This document shows positions 6,144 to 12,741 of a stretch of DNA of 14,781 nt, piece after piece. The stretch comes from Pseudomonadota bacterium (lineage in GTDB: Bacteria; Pseudomonadota; Gammaproteobacteria; UBA6186; Azoamicaceae). Made by a program: the position numbers and the translations under genes. The DNA is taken from assembly GCA_021848375.1 (NCBI GenBank), contig JAJZUR010000024.1, forward strand, positions 1-14,781, in the 5' to 3' direction. The stretch's first letter is position 1. The number at the start of each line of letters is the position of its first letter. The notes under the pieces are model-generated. The model searched no databases. It had not been told where the DNA came from and saw nothing but the letters and a program-made list of their open reading frames with translations.

Positions 6144-7439
6144 GTGTCACATTCTACCAAATTATTTGCTAGAGCACAAACTGTTATCCCAGGAGGTGTC
6201 AATTCCCCTGTTAGAGCCTTCAAAGGGGTTGGAGGCAACCCTGTCTTCTTTAAAAAAGGGAACGGGCCATATTTATGGGATGTGGATGGTAAACAATATA
6301 TCGATTACATCGGCTCTTGGGGTCCTCTCATCCTGGGACACGCCCACCGAGAGGTAATACACGCATTGCAACAAGCGATCCCACAAGGCCTAGGATTTGG
6401 CGCCCCAACTGAAATCGAAGTTGAAATGGCCGAACTAATCACAAAGCTCATGCCTTCCATTGAAGAAGTCCGAATGGTTAATTCCGGTACCGAAGCAACC
6501 CAAAGCGCCATCCGACTCGCGCGGGGTTATACCAATCGCAATAAAATCCTAAAGTTTGAAGGGTGTTACCATGGCCATGTCGATGCCTTATTGGTAAAGG
6601 CGGGTTCAGGCATTTTAACTTGTGGAATACCCGGCACACCTGGGATCCCCGACGATTTTGTTCGCCACACGCTCATTGCCCCATTTAATGATCTGGTTGC
6701 AGTTAAAGCCCTTTTTGAAAAATTTGGTCAAGACATTGCGGCGATTATTGTTGAGCCTATCCCTGGCAACATGAATTGCATCCCGCCGTTACCTGAATTT
6801 CTACCCGGACTGCGCGCGATTTGTAATCAATATCAAAGTCTGCTCATTTTCGACGAAGTCATTACCGGACTTAGAGTTGGATTGGGGGGTGCGCAAGCGC
6901 TCTATCACATTACGCCGGATCTCACTTGTCTTGGCAAAATTATTGGCGGCGGTTTACCGGTGGGTGCTTTTGGTGGCAAAAGAGAGATCATGGAATATTT
7001 AGCGCCCGCTGGACCTGTTTATCAAGCAGGAACATTATCCGGTAATCCAATTGCATTAACCGCGGGATTAACGACATTAAAGATCCTCCAGCAAGAAGCG
7101 GATTGTTATGCAAATTTAGATAAATTAACCCGCTATTTTACGCATACCTTAAAGGCTTTAGCGCACGAGGCTTCAATTCCATTCCTAACCCAACAAGTGG
7201 GTAGTATGTTTGGATTATTTTTTACTGAACAAGCATCGATTATCAATTATCAACAAATGGCGAATTGTGATATTGAGCTTTATAAGCAGTTCTTTCACGG
7301 CATGCTACAAAAAGGCATCAATTTAGCGCCTTCTGCATTTGAAATCGGGTTGTTATCCACTGCGCATACAAAGAACGTGCTGGATCAAACGCTCGATGCT
7401 GCAAGACAGGTGTTTCAAACGATGACAGTAAACGCATAA
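6144..7439 (+). CDS. hemL: glutamate-1-semialdehyde 2,1-aminomutase
   Basis: HemL is a PLP enzyme of the cytoplasm that converts glutamate-1-semialdehyde to 5-aminolevulinate in the tRNA-dependent C5 route to heme. The 431 residues match the family (E. coli has 426). The start region SHSTKLFARAQTVIPGGVNS, NSGTEATQSAIRLARGYT (113-130), YHGHVD (142-147), FDEVITGLRVG (236-246) and the PLP lysine K265 in LGKIIGGGLPVGAFGG are all clear. The start is GTG at 6144, supported by GAGG nine bases upstream and by the homologous N-terminus. It is divergent from the RRM-rubredoxin pair and convergent with sfsA, with only 16 bases between the stops. Confidence 0.97.
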   Translation: MSHSTKLFARAQTVIPGGVNSPVRAFKGVGGNPVFFKKGNGPYLWDVDGKQYIDYIGSWGPLILGHAHREVIHALQQAIPQGLGFGAPTEIEVEMAELITKLMPSIEEVRMVNSGTEATQSAIRLARGYTNRNKILKFEGCYHGHVDALLVKAGSGILTCGIPGTPGIPDDFVRHTLIAPFNDLVAVKALFEKFGQDIAAIIVEPIPGNMNCIPPLPEFLPGLRAICNQYQSLLIFDEVITGLRVGLGGAQALYHITPDLTCLGKIIGGGLPVGAFGGKREIMEYLAPAGPVYQAGTLSGNPIALTAGLTTLKILQQEADCYANLDKLTRYFTHTLKALAHEASIPFLTQQVGSMFGLFFTEQASIINYQQMANCDIELYKQFFHGMLQKGINLAPSAFEIGLLSTAHTKNVLDQTLDAARQVFQTMTVNA

Positions 7440-7455
7440 CGGTTCTGACGGGATT

Positions 7456-8175
7456 TTATTCTAAAATAATATCTTCAGATAATAAAACGGGGATCCGACA
7501 ATCAAGCTTTATTTCTTGTAAATTAATACTTACCCGATAGGCTAATACCTCTACTCCTTTGCCAACGGCTTCCCGTAATAAATTACTATAATGCGGATCA
7601 ACAAAATCTGCTGGACGAATACAACGGATCCCATTATGAAGTACACAATATAACAATACGGCTTTATGTCCGCTTTCTCTTAAGGCAATTAATTCATACA
7701 ACGCGGAAGATCCTATCCCTCTTTCTTCTGGAAAAAATCCGTTATTTTTTTGATCGCCTGCCAATACAGGTTCAATGTGAATAAAACACTGTTCCCCATT
7801 TTCTTTTAACAATAATTCAATGCCATTACCCATATTTGGTACAATTACCGCCTGCAAAAAACGAAAGTCTACTAATTCGAGAAGACTATCCTGCGCTAAT
7901 GCTTCCCGTACCAAAATATCCGCATGATTTGGATTTACGCAGACCAACCAACCGCCATCGACTTCGCATAGTTCCCATACATCTAAATAACCATGCGATA
8001 ATCGATCCGCTTTTGAAAACCAAACTCGACTACCTAATACATCGCAATACGTCAAAGGACCTAAATTTGGGCAATATAAAGTTCTTTTTTGTTGTGGACC
8101 AACAAAGACATCAACTAAAAATCGAAAATATCGTTTAAGAAGTGTTGCTTCCGTTAAAGGGCCTTTAAACTTCAT
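7456..8175 (-). CDS. sfsA: SfsA-family protein with altered active-site motif
   Basis: The SfsA family was named for a maltose-metabolism phenotype; it has an N-terminal OB-like DNA-binding part and a C-terminal PD-(D/E)xK nuclease-like fold. The length (239) and the N-terminal half are normal: LLKRYFRFLVDV (12-23), LYCPNLGPLTYC (33-44), VWELCEVDGG (66-75) and VCVNPNHAD (78-86). At the C-terminal end, HNGIRCIRPADFVDPHYSNL (180-199) and EVLAYRV also fit. By alignment with my memory of the E. coli protein, the core motif differs. RIDF is GIEL (118-121), the EVK of YIEVKSVT is HIE (FIHIEPV, 131-137), and the FPDAVTERGxKHL block is FPEERGIGSSAL (148-159). The fold is probably kept but nuclease chemistry is unlikely. 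GAGG lies six to seven bases before the ATG. It is head to head with dksA; in E. coli both genes point the same way. Confidence 0.88.
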   Translation of the reverse strand: MKFKGPLTEATLLKRYFRFLVDVFVGPQQKRTLYCPNLGPLTYCDVLGSRVWFSKADRLSHGYLDVWELCEVDGGWLVCVNPNHADILVREALAQDSLLELVDFRFLQAVIVPNMGNGIELLLKENGEQCFIHIEPVLAGDQKNNGFFPEERGIGSSALYELIALRESGHKAVLLYCVLHNGIRCIRPADFVDPHYSNLLREAVGKGVEVLAYRVSINLQEIKLDCRIPVLLSEDIILE

Positions 8176-8250
8176 AGGTACCTCACAATAGTTGGTCTAC
8201 ATGCTTACTATCGGCTGTCACATCAGGAATTTGTAGGTGTAAGTGCACCA

Positions 8251-8279
8251 TTGATTGAGCAAGGGCTTTGTGCTATAAA
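8251..8279 (+). promoter_or_regulatory. candidate sigma-70 promoter of dksA
   Basis: TTGATT (8251-8256), exactly 17 bases, then TATAAA (8274-8279). The predicted start near 8286 gives a leader of about 32 bases before the dksA ATG, which has its own strong ribosome site. The stretch lies in the divergent sfsA/dksA gap. Confidence 0.55.
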
Positions 8280-8317
8280 TTTAAGCTTAGGAATTGTAAT
8301 TGTTAGGGGGCTCTACC

Positions 8318-8818
8318 ATGGCAGAAAGGGTTAAAAAAAAGAAGACAAGCGCGTCTTCTGTCGGAGCGTCACCTGAAGATACACGCATACAACATCATAC
8401 TATGATGCCCTATAAATTTGAGCCCTATCAAGCTAAAGCTGATGAAGTGTATATGAACGATAAACAGCTACAGCATTTTCGAAGTATCTTAGAAGCATGG
8501 AAAAAAGAATTAATGAAAGAAGTGGATAATACGATCATCGAAATGAAAGAAGCGAGCATTACGGTACTTGCTGATCCAAATGATCGAGCGACTCAAGAAG
8601 AAACTTTTAATCTGGAATTAAGAACGCGTGATCGCGAACGAAAATTGATCCGAAAGATTGAAGAAGCCTTACAACAAATTGATGATAAAGAATATGGCTA
8701 TTGCGAATCTTGTGGTGTCGAAATCGGGATCCGTCGTTTAGAAGCACGTCCTACGGCTGTGTTATGCATAGATTGTAAGACGCTAGATGAAATTCGCGAA
8801 AAAAGAACCGTTCATTAA
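8318..8818 (+). CDS. dksA: DksA, RNA polymerase-binding stringent-response regulator
   Basis: DksA binds in the secondary channel of RNA polymerase and, with ppGpp, represses rRNA promoters and activates amino-acid genes. The 166-residue protein has a Lys-rich start, a coiled coil (about 48-122) whose tip keeps D86, D89 and A91 (DPNDRAT), and a zinc finger with C129/C132 (CESCG) and C150/C153 (CIDC). YGYCESCGVEIGIRRLEARP (127-146) is almost the E. coli sequence. All four cysteines remain, so it is the zinc-containing form rather than a DksA2-like protein. The ATG at 8318 was chosen over a TTG at 8300 because AGGGGG ends seven bases before it. It converges with pgi (26-base gap). Confidence 0.97.
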   Translation: MAERVKKKKTSASSVGASPEDTRIQHHTMMPYKFEPYQAKADEVYMNDKQLQHFRSILEAWKKELMKEVDNTIIEMKEASITVLADPNDRATQEETFNLELRTRDRERKLIRKIEEALQQIDDKEYGYCESCGVEIGIRRLEARPTAVLCIDCKTLDEIREKRTVH

Positions 8819-8844
8819 TCCCCCCCGCGTTAGATCTCCTTACG

Positions 8845-10452
8845 CTAATACAGCTTTCTTTGTACGTCATTAAAAAAATTAATTAACCCGTTAGTGGAAC
8901 TATCTAAGCTTGCCGTTTGGGCTGACGATTCTAAATAAGGTAAAATTTCTTTCACCAGTTTTTTACCTAATTCAACGCCCCATTGATCAAATGAATTGAT
9001 CCCCCACAACACGCCCTGTACAAATACTTTGTGTTCATACAATGCAACCAGGGCACCCAATACATGCGGGGTGAGTTTTGTATACATGACGGTTGTACTG
9101 GGGCGATTGCCAAAACATATTTTGGCATGTTGTAAATGATCTGCTGCAAGCGCTTCCGTAGGTGTACCTTCCATTAAGGCTTTACTTTGACTTAAGCAAC
9201 TGCCCACCAATAATTGATGATGGGCTTCATATTCCGGATGACCATGTGCTGCAATTAAGAAATCAACCGGGATCACTTGAGTCCCTTGATGCAACAACTG
9301 CATATAAGCATGTTGACCATTGCAGCCTACTCCACCCCAAATCACAGGTGCTGTCGAATACGACACAAATCCCGAATCTTTCTTGGCTTTTTTACCGTTA
9401 CTTTCCATTTCTAATTGTTGTAAATAATCCGGGAACTTTCGCAAACCATCGTCGTAGGGAATTATCGCTTGCGTTGCACACTCCGCAAAATTAATATTCC
9501 ACAGACCCAATAATGCCATTAAAACGGGCATATTTTCTGCAAAGGGCGCTGAGTAAAAATGCTGATCCATTTCATGAGCGCCCGCTAAAAATGCCCTAAA
9601 ATTCGGCATCCCTAACAGGATAGCTATGGGTAAACCAACCGAAGACCAAACGGAATATCGACCACCGACAAAATCCCAGAATTCAAAAATCTGATCTTTC
9701 AAGAGACCAAAGGATTCGGCGCGTTCTTGATTCGCGGTAACCCCCACTAAATGCAGAGAATTATTTTTCTCTCCCAATGTTTGCGCTAACCATTTTTTAA
9801 TGGCCTTGGCATTTTGCAAAGTCTCAGGCGTTGTAAAGGTCTTTGAATTTATAATACAAAGTGTTGTGGCAGGATCTAATTTTTTTAATAAAGTTGCTAA
9901 AGATTTACCGTCGACGTTGGAAATAAAATGCAGGGTGATATCGGTTGTTTTATATTCCTGTAATGCTTCACATACCATGGCAGGACCAAGATCAGAGCCG
10001 CCAATGCCAAGGCTAATAATGTCGGTAAAACGTTTACCGGTACTGCCTTTTTTAGCGCCGCTGCGAATGCCTTCTGCAAAAGCCTCTACGCGAGCTAAAA
10101 CATTTTGAACATCTGATTTAATATTACGGCCATTCACCAGTAAAGGCTCTGGCGTTAGATCACGCAACACCACATGCAACGCTGGTCTTTGCTCAGAAGG
10201 ATTCACAATTTGCCCTGAGAACATGGCCTTAATTTGTTCGGAAAGCCCTTGTTCTTTGGCAAAGCCACACAATTTTTGCATGGTCTCGGTTGTCACCCTT
10301 TGTTTGGAATAATCCAACAGAATATCACCCTGCCGCACAGAGAATCGTGAAAAACGTTCTGGATCCGCTTGAAAGAGATCCTTCAAATGAACTGATGACA
10401 GCGATTCGTAATGCGAATAAAGATCTTGCCAACCAGCGCGCTGTGTAGACAT
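8845..10452 (-). CDS. pgi: glucose-6-phosphate isomerase
   Basis: Pgi interconverts glucose-6-phosphate and fructose-6-phosphate in glycolysis and gluconeogenesis in the cytoplasm. The 535-residue protein is near the E. coli length (549). Seen in order are DYSKQRVT (47-54), ISLGIGGSDLGPAMV (146-160), HFISNVDG (175-182), DFVGGRYSVWSSVGLPI (260-276), LEMESNGK (347-354, catalytic E350), GCNGQHAYMQLLHQGT (376-391, H381) and NSFDQWGVELGK (486-497, K497). It is the last gene of a minus-strand run, 18 bases after the acidic DUF1737-like gene, with GGGG about nine bases before its ATG. Its stop faces dksA. Confidence 0.97.
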   Translation of the reverse strand: MSTQRAGWQDLYSHYESLSSVHLKDLFQADPERFSRFSVRQGDILLDYSKQRVTTETMQKLCGFAKEQGLSEQIKAMFSGQIVNPSEQRPALHVVLRDLTPEPLLVNGRNIKSDVQNVLARVEAFAEGIRSGAKKGSTGKRFTDIISLGIGGSDLGPAMVCEALQEYKTTDITLHFISNVDGKSLATLLKKLDPATTLCIINSKTFTTPETLQNAKAIKKWLAQTLGEKNNSLHLVGVTANQERAESFGLLKDQIFEFWDFVGGRYSVWSSVGLPIAILLGMPNFRAFLAGAHEMDQHFYSAPFAENMPVLMALLGLWNINFAECATQAIIPYDDGLRKFPDYLQQLEMESNGKKAKKDSGFVSYSTAPVIWGGVGCNGQHAYMQLLHQGTQVIPVDFLIAAHGHPEYEAHHQLLVGSCLSQSKALMEGTPTEALAADHLQHAKICFGNRPSTTVMYTKLTPHVLGALVALYEHKVFVQGVLWGINSFDQWGVELGKKLVKEILPYLESSAQTASLDSSTNGLINFFNDVQRKLY

Positions 10453-10470
10453 TACTTTAACCCCGTTAAT

Positions 10471-10701
10471 TTAATCTTCGTCTTCTTCGTCTTCCTCGTC
10501 TTCTTCATCTTCATCCCACTCATCATCATCATTATCGGCATTGATCATAGGCTGATATAAAGAAATTTCTGCAGCGCCTGGATGCGGGTGCGCAATTAAT
10601 TCCCCTGCCAATTCATAACCTTCTGCAAGCGCCGTTGCGACTTTTTCTTCAAAAAGTTCAATGGCTCGACTGTTACCTTCAATAATTTTATAGGGTTTCA
10701 T
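10471..10701 (-). CDS. small DUF1737-like protein with Asp/Glu tail
   Basis: This protein has 76 residues. The N-terminal 53 (MKPYKIIEGNSRAIELFEEK…LYQPMI) look like the DUF1737 fold, a short domain of unknown function found in many bacteria. The last 20 are almost all acidic (DNDDDEWDEDEEDEEDEEDED in overlapping register), encoded by about four copies of a 9-base repeat (10476-10511). The ATG shares one base with the pcnB TGA (TGATG), and AGGAG lies seven to eight bases before it inside pcnB, so it should be translated with pcnB. No function can be read from the sequence. An acidic tail may bind basic proteins or polyamines, which is inference. Confidence 0.85.
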   Translation of the reverse strand: MKPYKIIEGNSRAIELFEEKVATALAEGYELAGELIAHPHPGAAEISLYQPMINADNDDDEWDEDEEDEEDEEDED

Positions 10702-11993
10702 CAGCGTCTCCTTAACTTATGTTCATCATTGGCTTCAACAAATTGTTTCCACCAGGTTGCTACTTTTTGCACTTCTCGTTCGCCGCTTGCAGCACGCAAG
10801 CATAAAAAATCAAATCCCGCACGAAAGCGGGGATGTGCATACACTTGCAAAGCTCGTTTTCCGACTCTTTTACTGAATCGAACCTGCAATGTCCAAATCT
10901 CACGAATTGCTAATACCAACCGTCTAGAAAGGGCGACCGCACTTTGTTGACGTTGCAGCACCAAGGTACTAGCTTCATAAAAAGCCTGCACATCCGTTAG
11001 CCCTTCTGCCATCAAGCGTCTAGCTTCTTCCTGCATAGGGTACCATAAAAACGCAGCCAATAAAAAAGGCAGCGCAACGGGCCTAGCTTCTCTCACCCGG
11101 CTATCCGTATCTTTCAGAGCATTTGTGATAAAGCCCTCCACTAATGTGCGGTTTTTTCCGTCTAAACTACGACTCGTCTCTGGAAATAAAATACGAAATA
11201 GTCGGTAATGCCGTAATAATTGAAAACTGACCACACCAAAACCGGCTAGAAACATCTTAATGTATTCATCTAATAATCGTGCGGCAGGAACTTGTGTTAC
11301 GAGGTTGCCCAATTCAAAAATAGGCGTTTCCGTTTCCGGCGATATCTTAAAATTCAGTTTGGCGGCAAAACGAATGGCGCGCAGCATCCGAACCGGATCT
11401 TCTCGATAACGTTGATTGGCATCGCCAATCATCCGCAAGCGGCGCGCTTTCAGATCTTTTAAACCATCGACATAATCTCGTACTGAAAAATCATCAATAT
11501 TATAATATAAAGCATTTACCGTAAAATCTCGGCGAAAAACATCATCAATCAACGTTCCATATACATTGTCGCGTAATATCATGCCTGCTTCAGAATGCAC
11601 CAAACGAGGATTACTAACATTATCTTTTGGTGAACTCGCACGAAACGTTGCAACTTCTATAATGTGAGATCCAAAATGCACATGCGCTAAACGAAAGCGG
11701 CGTCCAATTAAACGGCAATTTTGAAAGAGTTTTTGCACTTCTTCTGGGAGCGCATCTGTTGCAACGTCAAAATCTTTAGGATGCAACCCCAACAATACAT
11801 CTCTTACCCCACCCCCCACTAAGTATGCCTGAAACCCAGCATCTCGAAGCCGATATAAGACTTTCAATGCCGGTTTACTAATATTAGCGCGGGATACCTG
11901 ATGTTGTCGGCGAGGGATAATATGGGACTCGAGACCTTTCCCACCCTCGTTTCGCTTCCTCATCCCAATCCAACGTAATATGTGAGTTAACAT
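10701..11993 (-). CDS. pcnB: poly(A) polymerase I
   Basis: PcnB adds poly(A) tails to RNA 3' ends, which marks them for decay. The 430 residues carry the class II nucleotidyltransferase head, GGGVRD (60-65) and the metal-binding D74 and D76 in PKDFDV. IGRRFRLAHVHFGSHIIEVATFR (from 96 on, read in parts) and RRDFTVNALYYN are also present, as is the RNA-binding region YREDPVRMLRAIRFAAKL. The RRFRLAHVHF motif and the basic C-terminus (HPRFRAGFDFLCLRA, then KLRRR) mark poly(A) polymerase rather than CCA-adding enzyme. The start at 11993 lacks a good ribosome site, and an ATG ten codons in (11963) is a possible alternative. It leads the pcnB–DUF1737–pgi run. In E. coli pcnB also lies near dksA. Confidence 0.93.
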   Translation of the reverse strand: MLTHILRWIGMRKRNEGGKGLESHIIPRRQHQVSRANISKPALKVLYRLRDAGFQAYLVGGGVRDVLLGLHPKDFDVATDALPEEVQKLFQNCRLIGRRFRLAHVHFGSHIIEVATFRASSPKDNVSNPRLVHSEAGMILRDNVYGTLIDDVFRRDFTVNALYYNIDDFSVRDYVDGLKDLKARRLRMIGDANQRYREDPVRMLRAIRFAAKLNFKISPETETPIFELGNLVTQVPAARLLDEYIKMFLAGFGVVSFQLLRHYRLFRILFPETSRSLDGKNRTLVEGFITNALKDTDSRVREARPVALPFLLAAFLWYPMQEEARRLMAEGLTDVQAFYEASTLVLQRQQSAVALSRRLVLAIREIWTLQVRFSKRVGKRALQVYAHPRFRAGFDFLCLRAASGEREVQKVATWWKQFVEANDEHKLRRR

Positions 11994-12015
11994 CTAAAAA
12001 ATATTTGGCCTCTTG

Positions 12016-12043
12016 TGGACAACTTTGCTAAGCCCCGTATAAT
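12016..12043 (+). promoter_or_regulatory. candidate promoter of the tRNA-Glu gene
   Basis: TGGACA (12016-12021), 16 bases, then a perfect TATAAT (12038-12043). The predicted start is about 12050, a few bases before the mature tRNA. The stretch CCCCG between the -10 and the upstream AT bases is in the spacer, so no GC-rich discriminator of the stable-RNA type is evident. Confidence 0.6.
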
Positions 12044-12055
12044 ACCACCTTTCCC

Positions 12056-12131
12056 GCTCCCTTCGTCTAGTGGCCTAGGACGCTGCCCTCTCACGGCGGT
12101 AACAGGGGTTCGAGTCCCCTAGGGAGCGCCA
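12056..12131 (+). tRNA. tRNA-Glu, anticodon CTC
   Basis: The 76-base cloverleaf is complete. Acceptor GCTCCCT (12056-12062) pairs with AGGGAGC (12121-12127), the discriminator base is G, and an encoded CCA follows at 12129-12131. The anticodon stem is 12083-12087 with 12095-12099 (one G·T pair). The loop CTCTCAC places anticodon CTC at 12090-12092, reading GAG. GGTTCGAGTCC is the T arm. The body is very like E. coli tRNA-Glu, which however has TTC. The gene is divergent from pcnB and followed by the RRM gene. Confidence 0.95.
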
Positions 12132-12154
12132 ACTTTTCCACCCTAAAAAAACAA

Positions 12155-12183
12155 GTGCCATAGGCTTTTAAATACGCTATAAT
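12155..12183 (+). promoter_or_regulatory. candidate promoter of the glycine-rich RRM gene
   Basis: A perfect TATAAT (12178-12183) is preceded at 17 bases by GTGCCA (12155-12160, four of six matches to the -35). The predicted transcription start is at about 12190, giving a leader of roughly 115 bases to the preferred start codon. Read-through from the tRNA gene is also possible, since no terminator is seen between them. Confidence 0.5.
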
Positions 12184-12188
12184 GCCTC

Positions 12189-12216
12189 CTATGGCTATAC
12201 GTATGTGTAGTCATAG
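12189..12216 (+). promoter_or_regulatory. 5'-terminal mRNA hairpin in the leader of the RRM gene
   Basis: CTATGGCTATAC (12189-12200) pairs with GTGTAGTCATAG (12205-12216) over 12 bp, two of them G·U, around a GTAT loop. It begins at the predicted transcription start. Hairpins at mRNA 5' ends are known to protect messages from decay (ompA) and to mediate control. A DNA operator is an alternative. The remaining leader (12217-12306) shows no further strong structure by eye. Confidence 0.55.
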
Positions 12217-12306
12217 ATCCAGTCCCAGCAAGATAAGCATCCTGAACGGCTCTTATTTTTGAAGGGGATGGAGTCAATGCAATATGAGTCTCAGGAGACA
12301 TTTAAC

Positions 12307-12672
12307 ATGCAAAATCAATTATTTGTAGGCAATTTAGCCTTTTCGACCACTAAAGAAGAACTGGAAGCAGCCTTCTCAACTTATGGTACGGTGGTTGAGG
12401 TTAAAATTCCCATCGATCGAGATACGGGTCGAGTTCGTGGATTTGCCTTTGTAACGTTTGATAATCAACAGGCAGCAGAAAAAGCATTAGCTTTAGATGG
12501 TACAGATTTGAACGGCCGTTCGATCCGTGTCAATGTCGCCCAAGAGAAGAAAACAGGAACTGGCGGTGGTGGTCGCAGCGGCGGCGGTGCTCGTAGTGGC
12601 GGCGGTGGTCGTGGTGGTCGCTCAGGTGGCGGACATGGCGGTGGTGGAAACCGTGAAGGGGGTTGGTGGTAA
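12307..12672 (+). CDS. glycine-rich RRM RNA-binding protein
   Basis: The cytoplasmic RNA-binding protein has 121 residues from the ATG at 12307. One RRM spans 4-80, with RNP2 LFVGNL (5-10) and RNP1 RGFAFVTF (44-51). The Gly/Arg/Ser tail (84-119) contains several GGR and RSGGG units, and the protein ends in GGWW. This architecture matches the bacterial and plant glycine-rich RRM proteins, many of which are cold-induced; cold control here is inference. I chose 12307 because AGGAG ends nine bases before it and because family members start just before RNP2. In-frame ATGs at 12268 and 12277 have their own AGGGG upstream and could give a form longer by 10-13 residues. The tail is GC-rich compared with its neighbours because of glycine codons. 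Confidence 0.92.
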   Translation: MQNQLFVGNLAFSTTKEELEAAFSTYGTVVEVKIPIDRDTGRVRGFAFVTFDNQQAAEKALALDGTDLNGRSIRVNVAQEKKTGTGGGGRSGGGARSGGGGRGGRSGGGHGGGGNREGGWW

Positions 12673-12694
12673 CTAATCACGCAACCGTCTCAAT

Positions 12695-12720
12695 GGCTGG
12701 TGCCATAACACGCACCAGCC
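12695..12720 (+). terminator. probable terminator hairpin after the RRM gene
   Basis: GGCTGGTGC (12695-12703), an 8-base loop and GCACCAGCC (12712-12720) form a perfect 9-bp GC-rich stem, 22 bases after the stop. Only CCTT follows, not a T-run, so termination may be partial and some transcription could enter dsbD, which starts 21 bases later. Confidence 0.6.
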
Positions 12721-12741
12721 CCTTAATGCGTATTTCGTTAC

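Noticed and set aside
7836..8138. 100-codon plus-strand open frame opposite sfsA
   Set aside because: It lies wholly within the clear sfsA coding sequence, has no recognisable domain and no ribosome site.
8827..8845. Hairpin GCGT…ACGC between dksA and pgi
   Set aside because: Four base pairs with an 11-base loop is too weak to call, and no T-run follows.
9162..9494. 110-codon plus-strand open frame opposite pgi
   Set aside because: It is a shadow of the highly conserved pgi frame, with a composition that follows from the opposite strand.
10812..10836. Second copy of the REP-like palindrome (ATCCCGC…GCGGGGAT) inside pcnB
   Set aside because: It encodes the conserved poly(A) polymerase stretch HPRFRAGFDF, so the similarity is explained by coding constraint.
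12012..12022. DnaA-box-like TTGTCCACA on the minus strand
   Set aside because: A single copy with one mismatch, lying in the tRNA promoter spacer, and no cluster or AT-rich unwinding region around it.
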